From Pascua guehoae (taxonomy: Eukaryota; Basidiomycota; Tremellomycetes; Trichosporonales; Trichosporonaceae), in assembly GCA_001600415.1 (NCBI GenBank), contig BCJX01000002.1:1-64000 (forward strand): a stretch of 64,000 nucleotides of DNA, read 5' to 3'. Positions 42,288 through 52,406 of the stretch are shown here, piece by piece. A program made the position numbers and the translations under genes. How positions within the stretch are numbered: position 1 is the first letter of the stretch; each line of letters begins with the position of its first letter. A model generated the notes under the pieces. The model did not search any database, was not told where the DNA came from, and saw nothing but the letters and a program-made list of their open reading frames with translations.

Positions 42288-43182
42288 ATGGCAGCCCCGA
42301 CTCTCAGAGCAGCGCTACAAGTAGCGGCATTTGGCCCAGCCCGTGCTCGCGCCCTTGCACCTCTCGCCCGCTATGCCTCCCTCCGCCCGACACTTCCGAC
42401 GATGACGAGAGGCGCGCCCGCCATGTACACGCGCGGCGTGACGCACGCGGCCACTGAGGAACGTATCAGGCCTCCGCCTCACATGGACCCAGCGTACGAC
42501 GCGTCACGTGCGGAGGCCAAAGAGCACTTTGACTCACACGGGTTTGACCCCGAGGGCAGGATAGAGTGGCCCGTCGAGTGGGGATCGATGGATATCTGCC
42601 GGTGAGTCATGGGTTGGGTTGCGATAATCAGCCTTCGGGACCTCCGAGAGCGTGGTATAGTGGGCCACTCACGCTGTAAACTGACTGGGCAGACACACCA
42701 ACAACGTCATCTACGTCCGGTACGTGGAAACGTCCCGCATGCGTTGGTTTGAAACGCTTGAACCCGACCTCGGCGCAGAGTACTGCCGCAACATCCAACT
42801 GGGCCTCAACACAGGCATGGTGGCCAATGAGCAGACTATAAAGTACATCCGGCCCGTGGTCTATCCCGACTCTGTAAGTTGGCTTTCGAGTGCTTCTGAG
42901 GTCGGGCGCTGACGTGCAGATCATCTGGGCCGTTCGGATACACAGCATTGACCAGGCAAAGTCAAGCTACCGAATGGCACATGCTGGCTGGAGCGTCAAG
43001 GAAGGCCGAATCGTCTGCATTGCGGATGTGTGAGTATCAGAACCCGGCTCGTTCGTTGCTGACGATGTAGCAAGGGGACGGTATTCGATTTCAACGCCAA
43101 CAGGCGCGGAGTCATGACGGATCAAGTCAAGGCAGTTCTGGAGAGCCGTATGCGGCCTATCACTGCTCCGCCACGGTCGTAA
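42288..43182 (+). CDS. Hot-dog fold thioesterase, probably mitochondrial
   Basis: About 240 residues in four exons. The N-terminus is rich in Arg/Ala with few acids (MAAPTLRAALQVAAFGPARARALAPLARYASLR), a typical mitochondrial presequence. The 4HBT-like domain follows: 'WPVEWGSMDICRHTNNVIYVRYVETSRMRWFE' carries the Asp and the helix typical of 4-hydroxybenzoyl-CoA-thioesterase relatives. Then come 'MVANEQTIKYIRPVVYPDS', 'IIWAVRIHSIDQ' and 'MAHAGWSVKEGRIVCIADVKGTVFDFNANRR'. Such fungal proteins hydrolyse acyl-CoA or acyl-ACP, or are tied to mitochondrial translation. The exact role is unknown. The introns have GTGAGT or GTAAGT donors and GACGTGCAG-like acceptors. Confidence 0.8.
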
Positions 43183-43888
43183 GCGACGCCTCCAGACCGT
43201 TAGCCAGGAAAATACTTCCAAAACAAAAGCAAAAGCCACGTCCAAGACTCCTACGGCGCCCCAGGGCGTTCTCGAGGCTGGCACAAGCATGCACTGCATG
43301 GAGATGCCTTCCAGCAAGGGGTGCCTGAAACTGATGATGTTGCTGGTTATTGACCCTCATTTAAAGTGTACCAGAACGTGATGCTCAATGATTGATAAAC
43401 GGGGTAGGCTTCAGATTGGACGAGGCGGACAGTACCCATTCTCGCCAAGCCTTGACCACTCAGATGACAATGCGCGACTATTGACACTGCCAAACCCAAC
43501 CACTCAGCCGCCAGTCATCTCTGCCATTCACACAATCGCTCAAGACGTCTTGAATGGTATGACGAATCCACAGCAGGTTCTTCCACTGTGCCGTCCCACG
43601 TCCAGACACCCGATCCACTATGGGAATGAGACTGCCATGGCTGCCAGAATGTTGGGTAAGTTTGAAGATTCCCAGTGGCTGGTCTAATGAAGCAAACTAC
43701 AACTTCATTGAGAGTGTGTGTGGATGGACGTTTGAGCCCGTGCCGCGGTATTCCAACGTTCCCCATCCGGCACAAAAAGTCCTACGTCTGCGCTCTGGAA
43801 ATGGATACAACGCATGGACAGCCAAACTTGATTCATTTCCTACAGAACTATTATTGCTGGCGATCCCTGAGACATTGTCCAGTTCAAT
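43183..43888. other. Convergent intergenic spacer
   Basis: About 700 bp between the convergent thioesterase and phosphatase genes. A plus-strand frame near 43620-44018 contains 'FPTELLLLAIPE', which resembles the start of an F-box, but it runs antisense into the phosphatase last exon and is not supported. Confidence 0.4.
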
Positions 43889-46049
43889 CTACCACGGCAG
43901 GCCGTTTCCATCGCGGAGCTGGCTCGTTTCCGTGACGTTCACAATCGTACCGTCTGCGGGTCAGTGCCCATTGTATTCGCATTTCCTTGCTGGGAAACAC
44001 TCACGGCATGCCTTCTGATAGTCGATTTCGTCCATGCGCGCATTCAAGGCAGCGACGACAGTGTCGACATCGCACAGACCATCATCGTTCGGCTCACAGC
44101 CCTTATACGTTTGGTCGAGGGGAACAACGGCGTCATTGCTGGGTGTCAGAGATTTGGAGCGGAGCCAGATAGACTTGGATGGAAGAGAGCTGATGCTAGG
44201 ACCTCACGCGTACTCACATTGCGAAACGCAGCTGGGGCTTTTCTACCCCCTCGCACGACATGACCTGCACCACAAGGTTCGTGTTGAATGGGACGAGATG
44301 AGAGGACATGAAGGAGCGCTTGGGACCGCGATCTACGTTTGTGGGGAGTGAGCCATAAGTGTCAATGACGGAGAAGTTGAGCGCCGTAAACGTTGACATG
44401 ATGTACGAGTCGTGCGAGCTGGGGGGTTAGAGGACAATCACCAAAGGTGGCAGGTGAGGAGGAAACTTGGGGTGGCGTCGCACAGCATCCCCTGGATGAT
44501 GGATGTGGGGCTTCTGTTCTACTCTGGGAGGCCCACGTTTGAAAACTCACGCATCTGCGTAAATGGTCTGGTTGAGAGGAAACGTCTCCGGGTTCCCGTC
44601 CAGAGTCGAGTTGGTGCTCGAGTCGTACACTGGGATTGGAGTGTGGGTGAGCCGTGCAAGGAATTCCTGCACCCATCCTTTCCCCTGTGCGGCTGTCGTT
44701 TGCCCGCCGGGACCGTTACCATACTGGGTCTAAGTAATGATACTGGGACGTTTGGTGCTCACGTAAAACATAATGTCAAAGGCGTACTGCATGTTGTCGA
44801 CTGTAATGTGAGCTGGGCACCCTCGTCCTCATCGACTCACAATCCTGCTGGGTGAACAGCGGACAAAACTTCGAGTAGCCAAGAGCAAGTGTCTCGTACG
44901 AGCACAGACTGAGCATAGCGAGCACATCGGCCGGGGTAAACTTGTACCCGCCTTTGGCAGACTTCTGGAGGCGCTTGGCTGTCGAGGCGAACACCTTGTT
45001 GACAAACTCGGCCTGTCCAAGCTTTGACGCAGCTACGTCGAGGTCGCTATTGGGGCACGTACCGCCGCCCGGGTCAGAGCGTCAGAGCCCATATCCACAG
45101 AGGTAGACTTACACACTGTGGCGTTGACGCCCTTTGCCTCGACAGCAATCGTGAGGCTATACTGCTTTTCCGAGTCCCGACCAAAGAAGCCTTGCGCGAA
45201 CGACTCCATCGTGTCGACCATTCGGTCAATGCTTCCCGTGCGGAACTGGGGTCAGGCAACCCCGACCACGACAGCACGTACAACAGGCAGTGTTCCCTTT
45301 TCGACAAAGTCGTTCAGCAAGTGGCCGTATGCCATGCGGCTCCGCACGCCGAGGTCGTAGCACTGTTGCCTACCAAACGGGTGCAGAATGGCGGTCCCCA
45401 GCTTGTATGTCCACTCGTTCAAAAAAGCAAGCTCTCCCGTACCGCTAAATTCCCCGTTCCGTGCCGCTTCGCCGAGGCGAGTCGCAAAGTTGGAGGACTC
45501 TTCGCCTGCTGTTGGGTAGCGGGCGCCGTGGCGCATGAGCTGTTGTCAGAGCCGAGGGCTTTCGACTGGTGGGCACGTGACATCTGCACGGTGATCCTCA
45601 CAAGGTGAACCGCAGTAAGCTTACACTGCTCGGGGACAATGGGAGACGCTTTGCAGGCGCCAAACGTGTCACGAGGAAGTGAGTAGCGGGGGGTCATGTA
45701 GCCCCAGGACTTGATCGGCTGGAAACCGGGTGACACCTGAACGAGTCAGCGGATGTTCATGCCGGTTACTCACCTTGCCCTTGGCCTTGGGAAGAACCAC
45801 GGGCCCAAACATGTCTTGGACCATCGGGAACTGTGCTGCCGGCGCTGTCTGGAAAGCAAACGCCTCCGCACCCGTCCGCGTCGTCTGTGGGTAGCCTACA
45901 ACATCCTGGTCCGGGAAGAGGGCAGTGTTGACCTGAGTACCGGTGGGAGGGAAGCTATCATATGTTGTGCTCCCCACGAGTCCCGGTGAGACCGGCGCCG
46001 AGAAGGCGACGATACTTAGGTGGGCGATGGCAAGGATTGATGCGAACAT
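43889..46049 (-). CDS. Secreted histidine acid phosphatase / phytase
   Basis: Histidine acid phosphatase that hydrolyses phosphomonoesters outside the cell. A signal peptide (MFASILAIAHLSIVAFSAP) opens the protein. 'SPGFQPIKSWGYMTPRYSLP' precedes the catalytic RHGxRxP, here 'HLLMRHGARYPTAGE', formed across an intron. Then come 'ILHPFGRQQCYDLGVRSRMAYG', 'PVFRTGSIDRMVDTMESFAQGFFG', 'ACPNSDLDV'-like segment (CPNSDLDVAASK), 'SLCSYETLALGYSKFCPLFTQQD', and the proton donor HD in 'YADASHDSYIMSTFTALNF'. The C-terminus ends 'GNGLPW'. Several Cys positions and N-glycosylation sequons (NQT, NST, NVT) fit a secreted enzyme. About nine introns are required. Phosphate-starvation control is typical of the family, but I saw no certain site. 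Confidence 0.88.
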
Positions 46050-47392
46050 TATCGCGTTCCCAAGCTGGGCGATTGTGCTAGTCCAGAGAGGGAGGGATGC
46101 CTAACCTATATACCCCATGGACGACTAGCCTTTGTTGTCACTCGTCACGTTACCTGGTTGGGGCGGCATCACATTGCGGCGTACGACGAGTGGCGGGGCA
46201 TCATTGCGGTTGGAGGCAAGTGTAAGACATAAAGAAGCATGTGTGGGGAGGATGAGAAGAATATTGAAACAAGTGCCGTTAGATCGTCAGAACAACGTCA
46301 TCAGGTACATGCCTTGACCAACTCTTAAACTCTTATCGAGGTCGCTCAACCATGAGGCACATCTCTTACCGAAGCGGAGCGCAGAACCATTGGCCAGGTC
46401 AAGGTCATGCGCCGTCGGTGCGCCGGCTAATCTGTCGGCCTAAACCTCGCAGTTGCCGATGCCAAGCAAGATCGTGCCCATTTAAGCTGTAACGCATTGA
46501 GATCTCGGTCGAGGCCGAAGAACAACAGGCATCAGGTGATATGAAGTGGAGGTAATTAAGTCTGCAAAGGCTGACACATGACACACCGGATGAGGGCATG
46601 AGGGTGGGTCTAGGCTCAAGCTTTGACGCAAGAGCAACATCACACTCACCCTCTGTTGTAAAAGAACATCTCCAACCCCCCATCCAACATGTGCCGTTCG
46701 CTCGGCTCCCCATGAGGTAGGTTTTGTCGTCAACTCGAGAACATTATTCGGAACTCGAAACTAACTGCGCAGCTAAAAGCGACCATTCTCGCCCTTGTGG
46801 CCCGTGACGACATCTAAGTCCTTGCACCTATTGCTCAAGTATCCCGTGACCTTTACCTTGTCCTCAACGTGCAGTCATCTACTGTTCACCTGTCCACGCA
46901 CCGACTATCCAAAGGGCACACCTGTTTGGCGTAATGTACACGACACTCTGTACATGGGACGAGAGGGAATTCGGTACACAGGGCGATAGCATGCACACCG
47001 ACAATGTTGGCACGGACACGCCGGAAGAACAACTTGACCTCGGGTCCGGTGTCGAACAAGGACTTGTGGTGCACCTTGGCATTCGGGATCGTCATCACAG
47101 GACGACGGATGGGGGTCTACAGGGCAAGCATTGGTGGTGCCGGTGGAGTTGAGGAGCGAAACAAGGAACTTGCCCTCACGAGATCCGTCGAGGGAGATGG
47201 GCTTGATCGAGTCGTCGAGGCGAGCAGATGGCGGTAAACACATGGAGGAGGAGGCGTGATGAAACTTGGGGGCGCATTGGAGGACGGTGGAGCCCAACGG
47301 GCCCAACGAGATTGACAGAGCCGTTGGGGCGGCCCAGGACATTAACGAGGTTACTTGGCATTGCTGTCGCCTTGCCGGTTTCGCACAAGCAG
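46050..47392. other. Intergenic with possible retroelement scrap
   Basis: About 1.3 kb. The minus-strand frame 46886-47098 reads 'KSLFDTGPEVKLFFRRV', which resembles the active-site loop of retroviral-type aspartic proteases (D-T-G), but no further retroelement domain is visible. No gene is claimed. Confidence 0.3.
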
Positions 47393-48617
47393 CTACATGA
47401 CCTGATCCAGCTGGCCCTTCAATTCTCCCTGCGCGGCTTGCATGTCATCGATCTGCTGCTTCAGGGCACGCTGGTGAGCCTGCATGCCCTCGATGTGCTG
47501 CTGCATGCCATCGATCTGTTGCTGCATGGCATCGATCTGTTGCTGCATGGCACTCTGCCTGGCCTCAAGGGCGACAAGACGATCTTTGGAGTTGGGAGCG
47601 GTGGACAGGCCGGCGCTCTGGATGCTGTGCCGGTCATTGCCATCTTGCGATGTGGGGCTAGTGCCCTCATACGCATCCCTGTCGGACTCAGAGGGTATTT
47701 CGCCTTGCCCCGCAGGACCGCGGGGGCCGGGTTCATGACCAACGGGGGTACCGCCGCGGTCCCCGTCACAGTCCATGTGCTCCCATTCGTGGATATCGGC
47801 CTCAACGCGCACGACCACAAATTAGCCATCCACTCGCTCGACATCGTCGCCGGGCTGGCCATTCCAGCGCCGGACTGCACGATGCGCAGCCAAATATGCG
47901 GCCTCTTGGACGACCGCCGTGGCCAGCCATGCCCCGCTCCACGGCTTGCTGTTCTTCTCGCACACCCGCTGGAGCCGGTAGTAAACGGACCAGAACTGTA
48001 AAGGTGAGCATCTAATCAGCTGATAGAATCCTGACACTCACGACGTGCCGCTCCACCCAGGCCAGAACTTTGTACGTTTCCTGGTCAATGACCCAGATAT
48101 CCTTGCTACGCTTCGGCCCAACCGACAGCGCCCATGACCTTGTACCGAAAGCCAGGGTCATCGGGGCCGTCGAGGCCGTCGTACTGGGCGTGGTCGGTGC
48201 CGACCACGCAGCCCGCGAACCAGGTTCCATGCTGCCGAACATATCATTATGCTGATACAGGCACAATGGAAAGTGATCATCGCCTTCTGGGTAGACGATC
48301 AAGTCGGCTGGTGTGCTGACATGCTGTGCGCGTTAGTCGACACCACGTCACACGGCACGAACAACCATACAGCATTCGCGACGCCTAGAGAAGTGGGTTC
48401 CACACGACACTTGTAGCCGCCAAACGACACTCACGAGTCCAGACACGTATGGGTCGTGGATTCCCAATGGCGGGAGCGACGTTATGCTGTGTCGGTGGCG
48501 TGGGTGTAGGCGGGGTCGCAGCAGAGGCACGTCCGGTAGGTCGCGCGCCGTGGTAGGTGGTGCTGGGGTAAGGATGTGGCAGTGGCGGATACGCTGTTGA
48601 TGATGGGAAGTCTTCAA
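47393..48617 (-). CDS. Uncharacterised protein with C-terminal coiled coil
   Basis: Not recognised. The confident part is three joined exons: 'KDIWVIDQETYKVLAWVERHV', then (intron GTGAGT...TTTACAG) 'FWSVYYRLQRVCEKNSK' through 'HRAVRRWNGQPGDDVER', then 'ADIHEWEHMDCDG' and a Gly/Pro/Ser linker. It ends in a coiled coil built from heptads MQQQIDA, MQQQIDG, MQQHIEG, MQAHQRA. An in-frame TAA at 47822-47824 is removed if a 33-nt intron (GTGGAT ... CTAAT ... TTGAG) is spliced out. Otherwise the gene is broken. The N-terminal exons upstream of 48302 are Pro-rich and their splicing is uncertain. The heptads are encoded by a 21-bp tandem repeat at about 47484-47567. Confidence 0.45.
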
Positions 48618-48676
48618 TTGACCACTAACAAATCATCATCAATTGGGGAGCCGGCGTCGGCCGTCTCTTTGCAGCG

Positions 48677-49029
48677 ATGGTTGACAAGGTGAACGCGACC
48701 CAGGACGGTGACCTCGACATCTGCAGCTTCGTCCTAAAGACGACATGGGTGCTCCAAAAGTTCTGGGACGGCATGCTGGTACCAGAGGACCTTACAATCT
48801 CTGTCTGCGCATGTGCAAGGCTGGGCCTGACCGCGACGATGATCGCCCATTGGCCCGCGCTAATTCATTCGTGAAGCTCCTCTGTTTTGTGTATCGACAC
48901 GAGCACCAGAAGGGACAAATACACGGGCCCAAGGAAGGAGCCGCCGCCATCATCACGAGCAGTGACGCCAATGTCGCAGTAGAGGCCCAAGCTGCCCCTT
49001 CCTTAGCAGGAATTCAGCTAGGTACCTAA
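48677..49029 (+). CDS. Possible small hypothetical protein
   Basis: MVDK is followed by a possible intron (GTGAACGC ... ATCTGCAG), and the frame is then open to a TAA at 49029 with 'NSFVKLLCFVYRHEHQKGQIHG' and an Ala-rich tail. No family is recognised. It may be a scrap of a decayed gene. Confidence 0.2.
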
Positions 49030-49190
49030 GTCCTCCCCACCCATAAAAACATTGCGTCCGACCTGTGTGTAAGTTACGTGAGAACAACTACCGCGATAGA
49101 GTTACGACGTCTGGGTCAAAGACAAGATGAGTCCACTCTGCCGGGGTGATGATTTCGAAACCTATCGACAACGGCCGTTCTTTCACCACA

Positions 49191-49287
49191 GTGGGTTTAG
49201 CACAGTGGTAGTTGCATCAGATTGCAAATACGAGATCCGTCTTGAGCAAGCATCTGAGGGTCCCCAGTTCAATCCTGGGAATTCACT
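49191..49287 (+). tRNA. tRNA-Cys (GCA), intron-containing, second copy
   Basis: Acceptor GTGGGTT pairs with AATTCAC (two G-U pairs), discriminator T. The anticodon arm TCAGA-TTGCAA/A-TCTGA has a 24-nt intron at 49228-49251. The T arm is CCCAG-TTCAATC-CTGGG. The 5' half is identical to the copy at 33105. The 3' half and intron differ by several bases. A T run (gcttttta) follows. Confidence 0.9.
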
Positions 49288-52200
49288 GCTTTTTACTTCC
49301 AGCTTATGGATCCATAACATATGGCTGTTCCAGCGTACGGTTTGTGCCACCTGCCACAACCACAAAATCTGTCTTTGCGGCTCCGTGTCGGATGTTATCG
49401 GGCATGTCTTGGAACCCGCCCACGGTTGGTCGATCAGTATGAAAGACAAAGTCAGTCGCGTGCACATGGGCCTAACCTGGTGGCAAAGCGATGTGGGAGG
49501 AACCCATGCCACCCACACATCCGGCCAGCGCACCCGCCTTAGTCGCTGGACCAAACGTCCCCATCTCAATCCGGCGAGGTCTCTTCCTTCATCTTCCCTT
49601 GAATGAGGACGACATGAGTAACGCAGCGATCCTCACTTACCAGGGAAATGACTACTAGAGGGTTATTGAGCCGGCCGTCCCCCTTGGCGACGAACCCATG
49701 TGGCATAGCTGCGTGCATTCTGTTCACCGCAAGCACCAGGAGCTCAGTGGAAGACCATTCTTCTGGGCCATTGGAGCGATGGCGACAGCTGGTGCTGTCA
49801 GCTGCGGTCTGCTTACGGTGACCGCAAACACTTCATTCTTCTCGCGTCACTTGAGCGTCTATCTTTTATGCTCGTTTTCGGTGCCCTATCCCACGCAGCC
49901 GCCGCAGGTTATCTTGCCGGCTTTGGATGTCCCATTGCCTCAATGTGTCTATCAACGTACCTATGGTTAGATGTGCCTCAGTTGGGATTTGTCGTGCCTG
50001 CGTCGGCGTCTGAGCCAGAATTGCTGTTGGCCGTGCCGGAAGAGCAAGTTGGCGTCTGGCTCGGTAGTGGTTCGCGCCAGACGCCACGCCACCATCAACC
50101 CTTATATCTGAGGCTAACCACGGTCGCTCTGACATTCGTTGGCTTACATGGGGAAATGCCAAGACAATGGGAGACGGCAAAAATCACGCGCCCAGGCGAG
50201 TATATGTTACTGGGTGTGCCTGTTCATATGTGCTACTGAAGTTACCAACCCTGTACGACAAGTACACTGGCCTGCGACCAGGACGGTAGGCCAGAACTGA
50301 TCTAACTTAGCGCCGGGGTCTAACGCCCGCTCTGTAGTTGCCTTCCGGGTTCCGAGCCCTTCCGTTAGCCCCAGAGAAAGTTCGGTAATGTAGGGGGTCG
50401 GACACTTTATGTTTCCAGGAGGTCAAGAGGCTGCGAAAGCCTCCTCAACAAGAAATAACCTCACATACATGGAATGACGAATGGTGTGCACGCGGTACCT
50501 GGTCGAAGCTATTCTGTTATCCGCCAGACATTCAAGGCATCGTTTAAGCTTGATTGCCACAACGGGCGCAAAATACTCAGGCGGGACGGACATTACTGCC
50601 AAGCCTATCTCTTTCGAGGGAACACTAAAACAGCACCAGATCGCCGGCAGACGCAATAAGTCTGCAGCATGAAGGACCTGGGTACAGAAGCAACTGGGGC
50701 TCCAAGGAGTCGATGACCAGACAACGGCTCGTCAGCTGGAACGTTTTGGTTGCGGATGGTTTGCGTGACTTCCCGAAACCAACCTCGGAAGCAGTCTAGT
50801 TCTTGCCGACTGGGGCACCCCCACATGCGCATCAAAACGCCGAGTGCATTATTGGATCCAAAGTCGGCGGTTAGGCTGTCTTGGCACCGCTAGCCGCCTG
50901 GTAGCCGTTTAGTGCTTCTGTGCCAACTTGCAATTGGCCCAGAATAACACCAACACATCAGGTGAGCCGACAACACGTCGGTCAAGTCGGCGAAAGACAA
51001 CAGTTTAATTTCTTGGCGTGGATGAGACAGCAAAGGTGGACGGATGATGGATTGTGTGGGTGCAAAAGACGTGTACGGGATGGTCGTCGCCACCAAATGT
51101 GGGTACACATTCGCCGCAGAGATGTTACGTACGGGTTGCGGCTCCATACTGCTTCCTGCGATTACAAAGGAAGTATGCGGACGTAGTATGGATCTACTCC
51201 GGATCTACATCATTGCTGGTTGGATGTATACGGATGTCTGCGGATGTCACTAATCTTCACCCTTGCCTCGACCACCATTCCGCTGCAAAAAGACGCGGGT
51301 GGCGTTGGCCGCGGGAATGCACACTCACTCTGCTCACGTACGGCCGCCGGCATGGACGTGCACTTTATCCGAGGGGCGGCTACCCTCGGCCCCGTTCATG
51401 GGCGTGCAGTTGTGGAATAATGTGACCCAACTTCTTTCAAATGGGGACGCGCCTGACGCTCTTTTGGGATGCATGTGGTGTCATCTAGCTCAGGTACAGT
51501 ATATTTAAACACTCGAACCACCCTTGGGGCACCGCATGGCCAGCACACCTTGGCACTGGGGCACATGGAGGGTTGTGCCTGCCTCGTGCTCTTTGTCGGG
51601 GGCTGTCTCGGGGCAGCAGAGGCTCAAAGGCGGCGCTCAGAGGCGTTCGCGGCGCAACACATGCGGGATCGATCAACGACTGTCGAAGACACGGGTAAAA
51701 GGGTCAGGGTAACTTTAAACCGCTCCACCCCAAGTCACAACTCACCATCAACAAACCTCGTACAGTCACTGCAGTGCGATGCATTCTCCAACCATGTCCA
51801 CCGTCACCGCGGCTGCGCTGCCGCTCGCTTACTTGTTCTTATTTTCGGAGATTCTCTCTACCTGCACCCACTCAGGGGCGCTGCTGCAGTGCTTGATACA
51901 CCGGGCCGGGTCCAGCTGTGTGTCCCAGGAGACTGGGGCGGGGTACCAAGCTCGTTGGGTCCAAGGCGCCGTGGTCGCCGGACATCCTATCGGGGCACCA
52001 GCAGATGTAGAGCGACGCTAGTTGGAATTCGGCGTTCCAAGCGGCGCCTGTGAGTCCTTGACTTGAAGGTTGAATGCGCTCTTAAGAAGGTGAGTTCCCT
52101 CGCACTCGTCTCCCTCCCGCCATCCGCTCCTCACTTCGTCACATTGACCGTAGAGCGTCTGTCTTTGACCTTTTGCTCTGTTCCGCGGCACGGTAACGAC

Positions 52201-52406
52201 AAGGCAGTCACCGAGGTACGCCACATTGCTTACAAGTATGTTCAATACCCAGGTCGTGTTCGAGTATGGTACACACATACTAATGCCAGCGACCAACTGA
52301 ACTGAACGGAACGCATCTCCCCATGGCGTCCACTTTCGACGACGAGAAGTCGTTCGCCCGTGGTGCTACATACAGTACGTCCCGAGCCGTCCATTCGTGA
52401 GCACAG
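49288..52406. other. Three-kilobase stretch without a supported gene
   Basis: The open frames are short and mutually inconsistent. 49698-50239 has hydrophobic frames without a joinable exon chain. 51779-52021 (plus) starts with a signal-like segment (AAALPLAYLFLFSEIL) but has no further support. A TATA-like 'agtatatttaaac' lies at about 51498. Position 52323 offers an ATG (MASTFDDEKSFARG) whose frame does not join the transporter frame downstream. Confidence 0.4.

Noticed and set aside
43620..44018. F-box-like 'FPTELLLLAIPE' on the plus strand
   Set aside because: It runs antisense into the last exon of the phosphatase and has no second half of an F-box protein.
52323..52376. Upstream ATG exon for the OPT transporter (MASTFDDEKSFARG)
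   Set aside because: Splicing its GTACGT donor to the CACAG acceptor puts the downstream sequence in the wrong frame, so the start at 52407 is kept.
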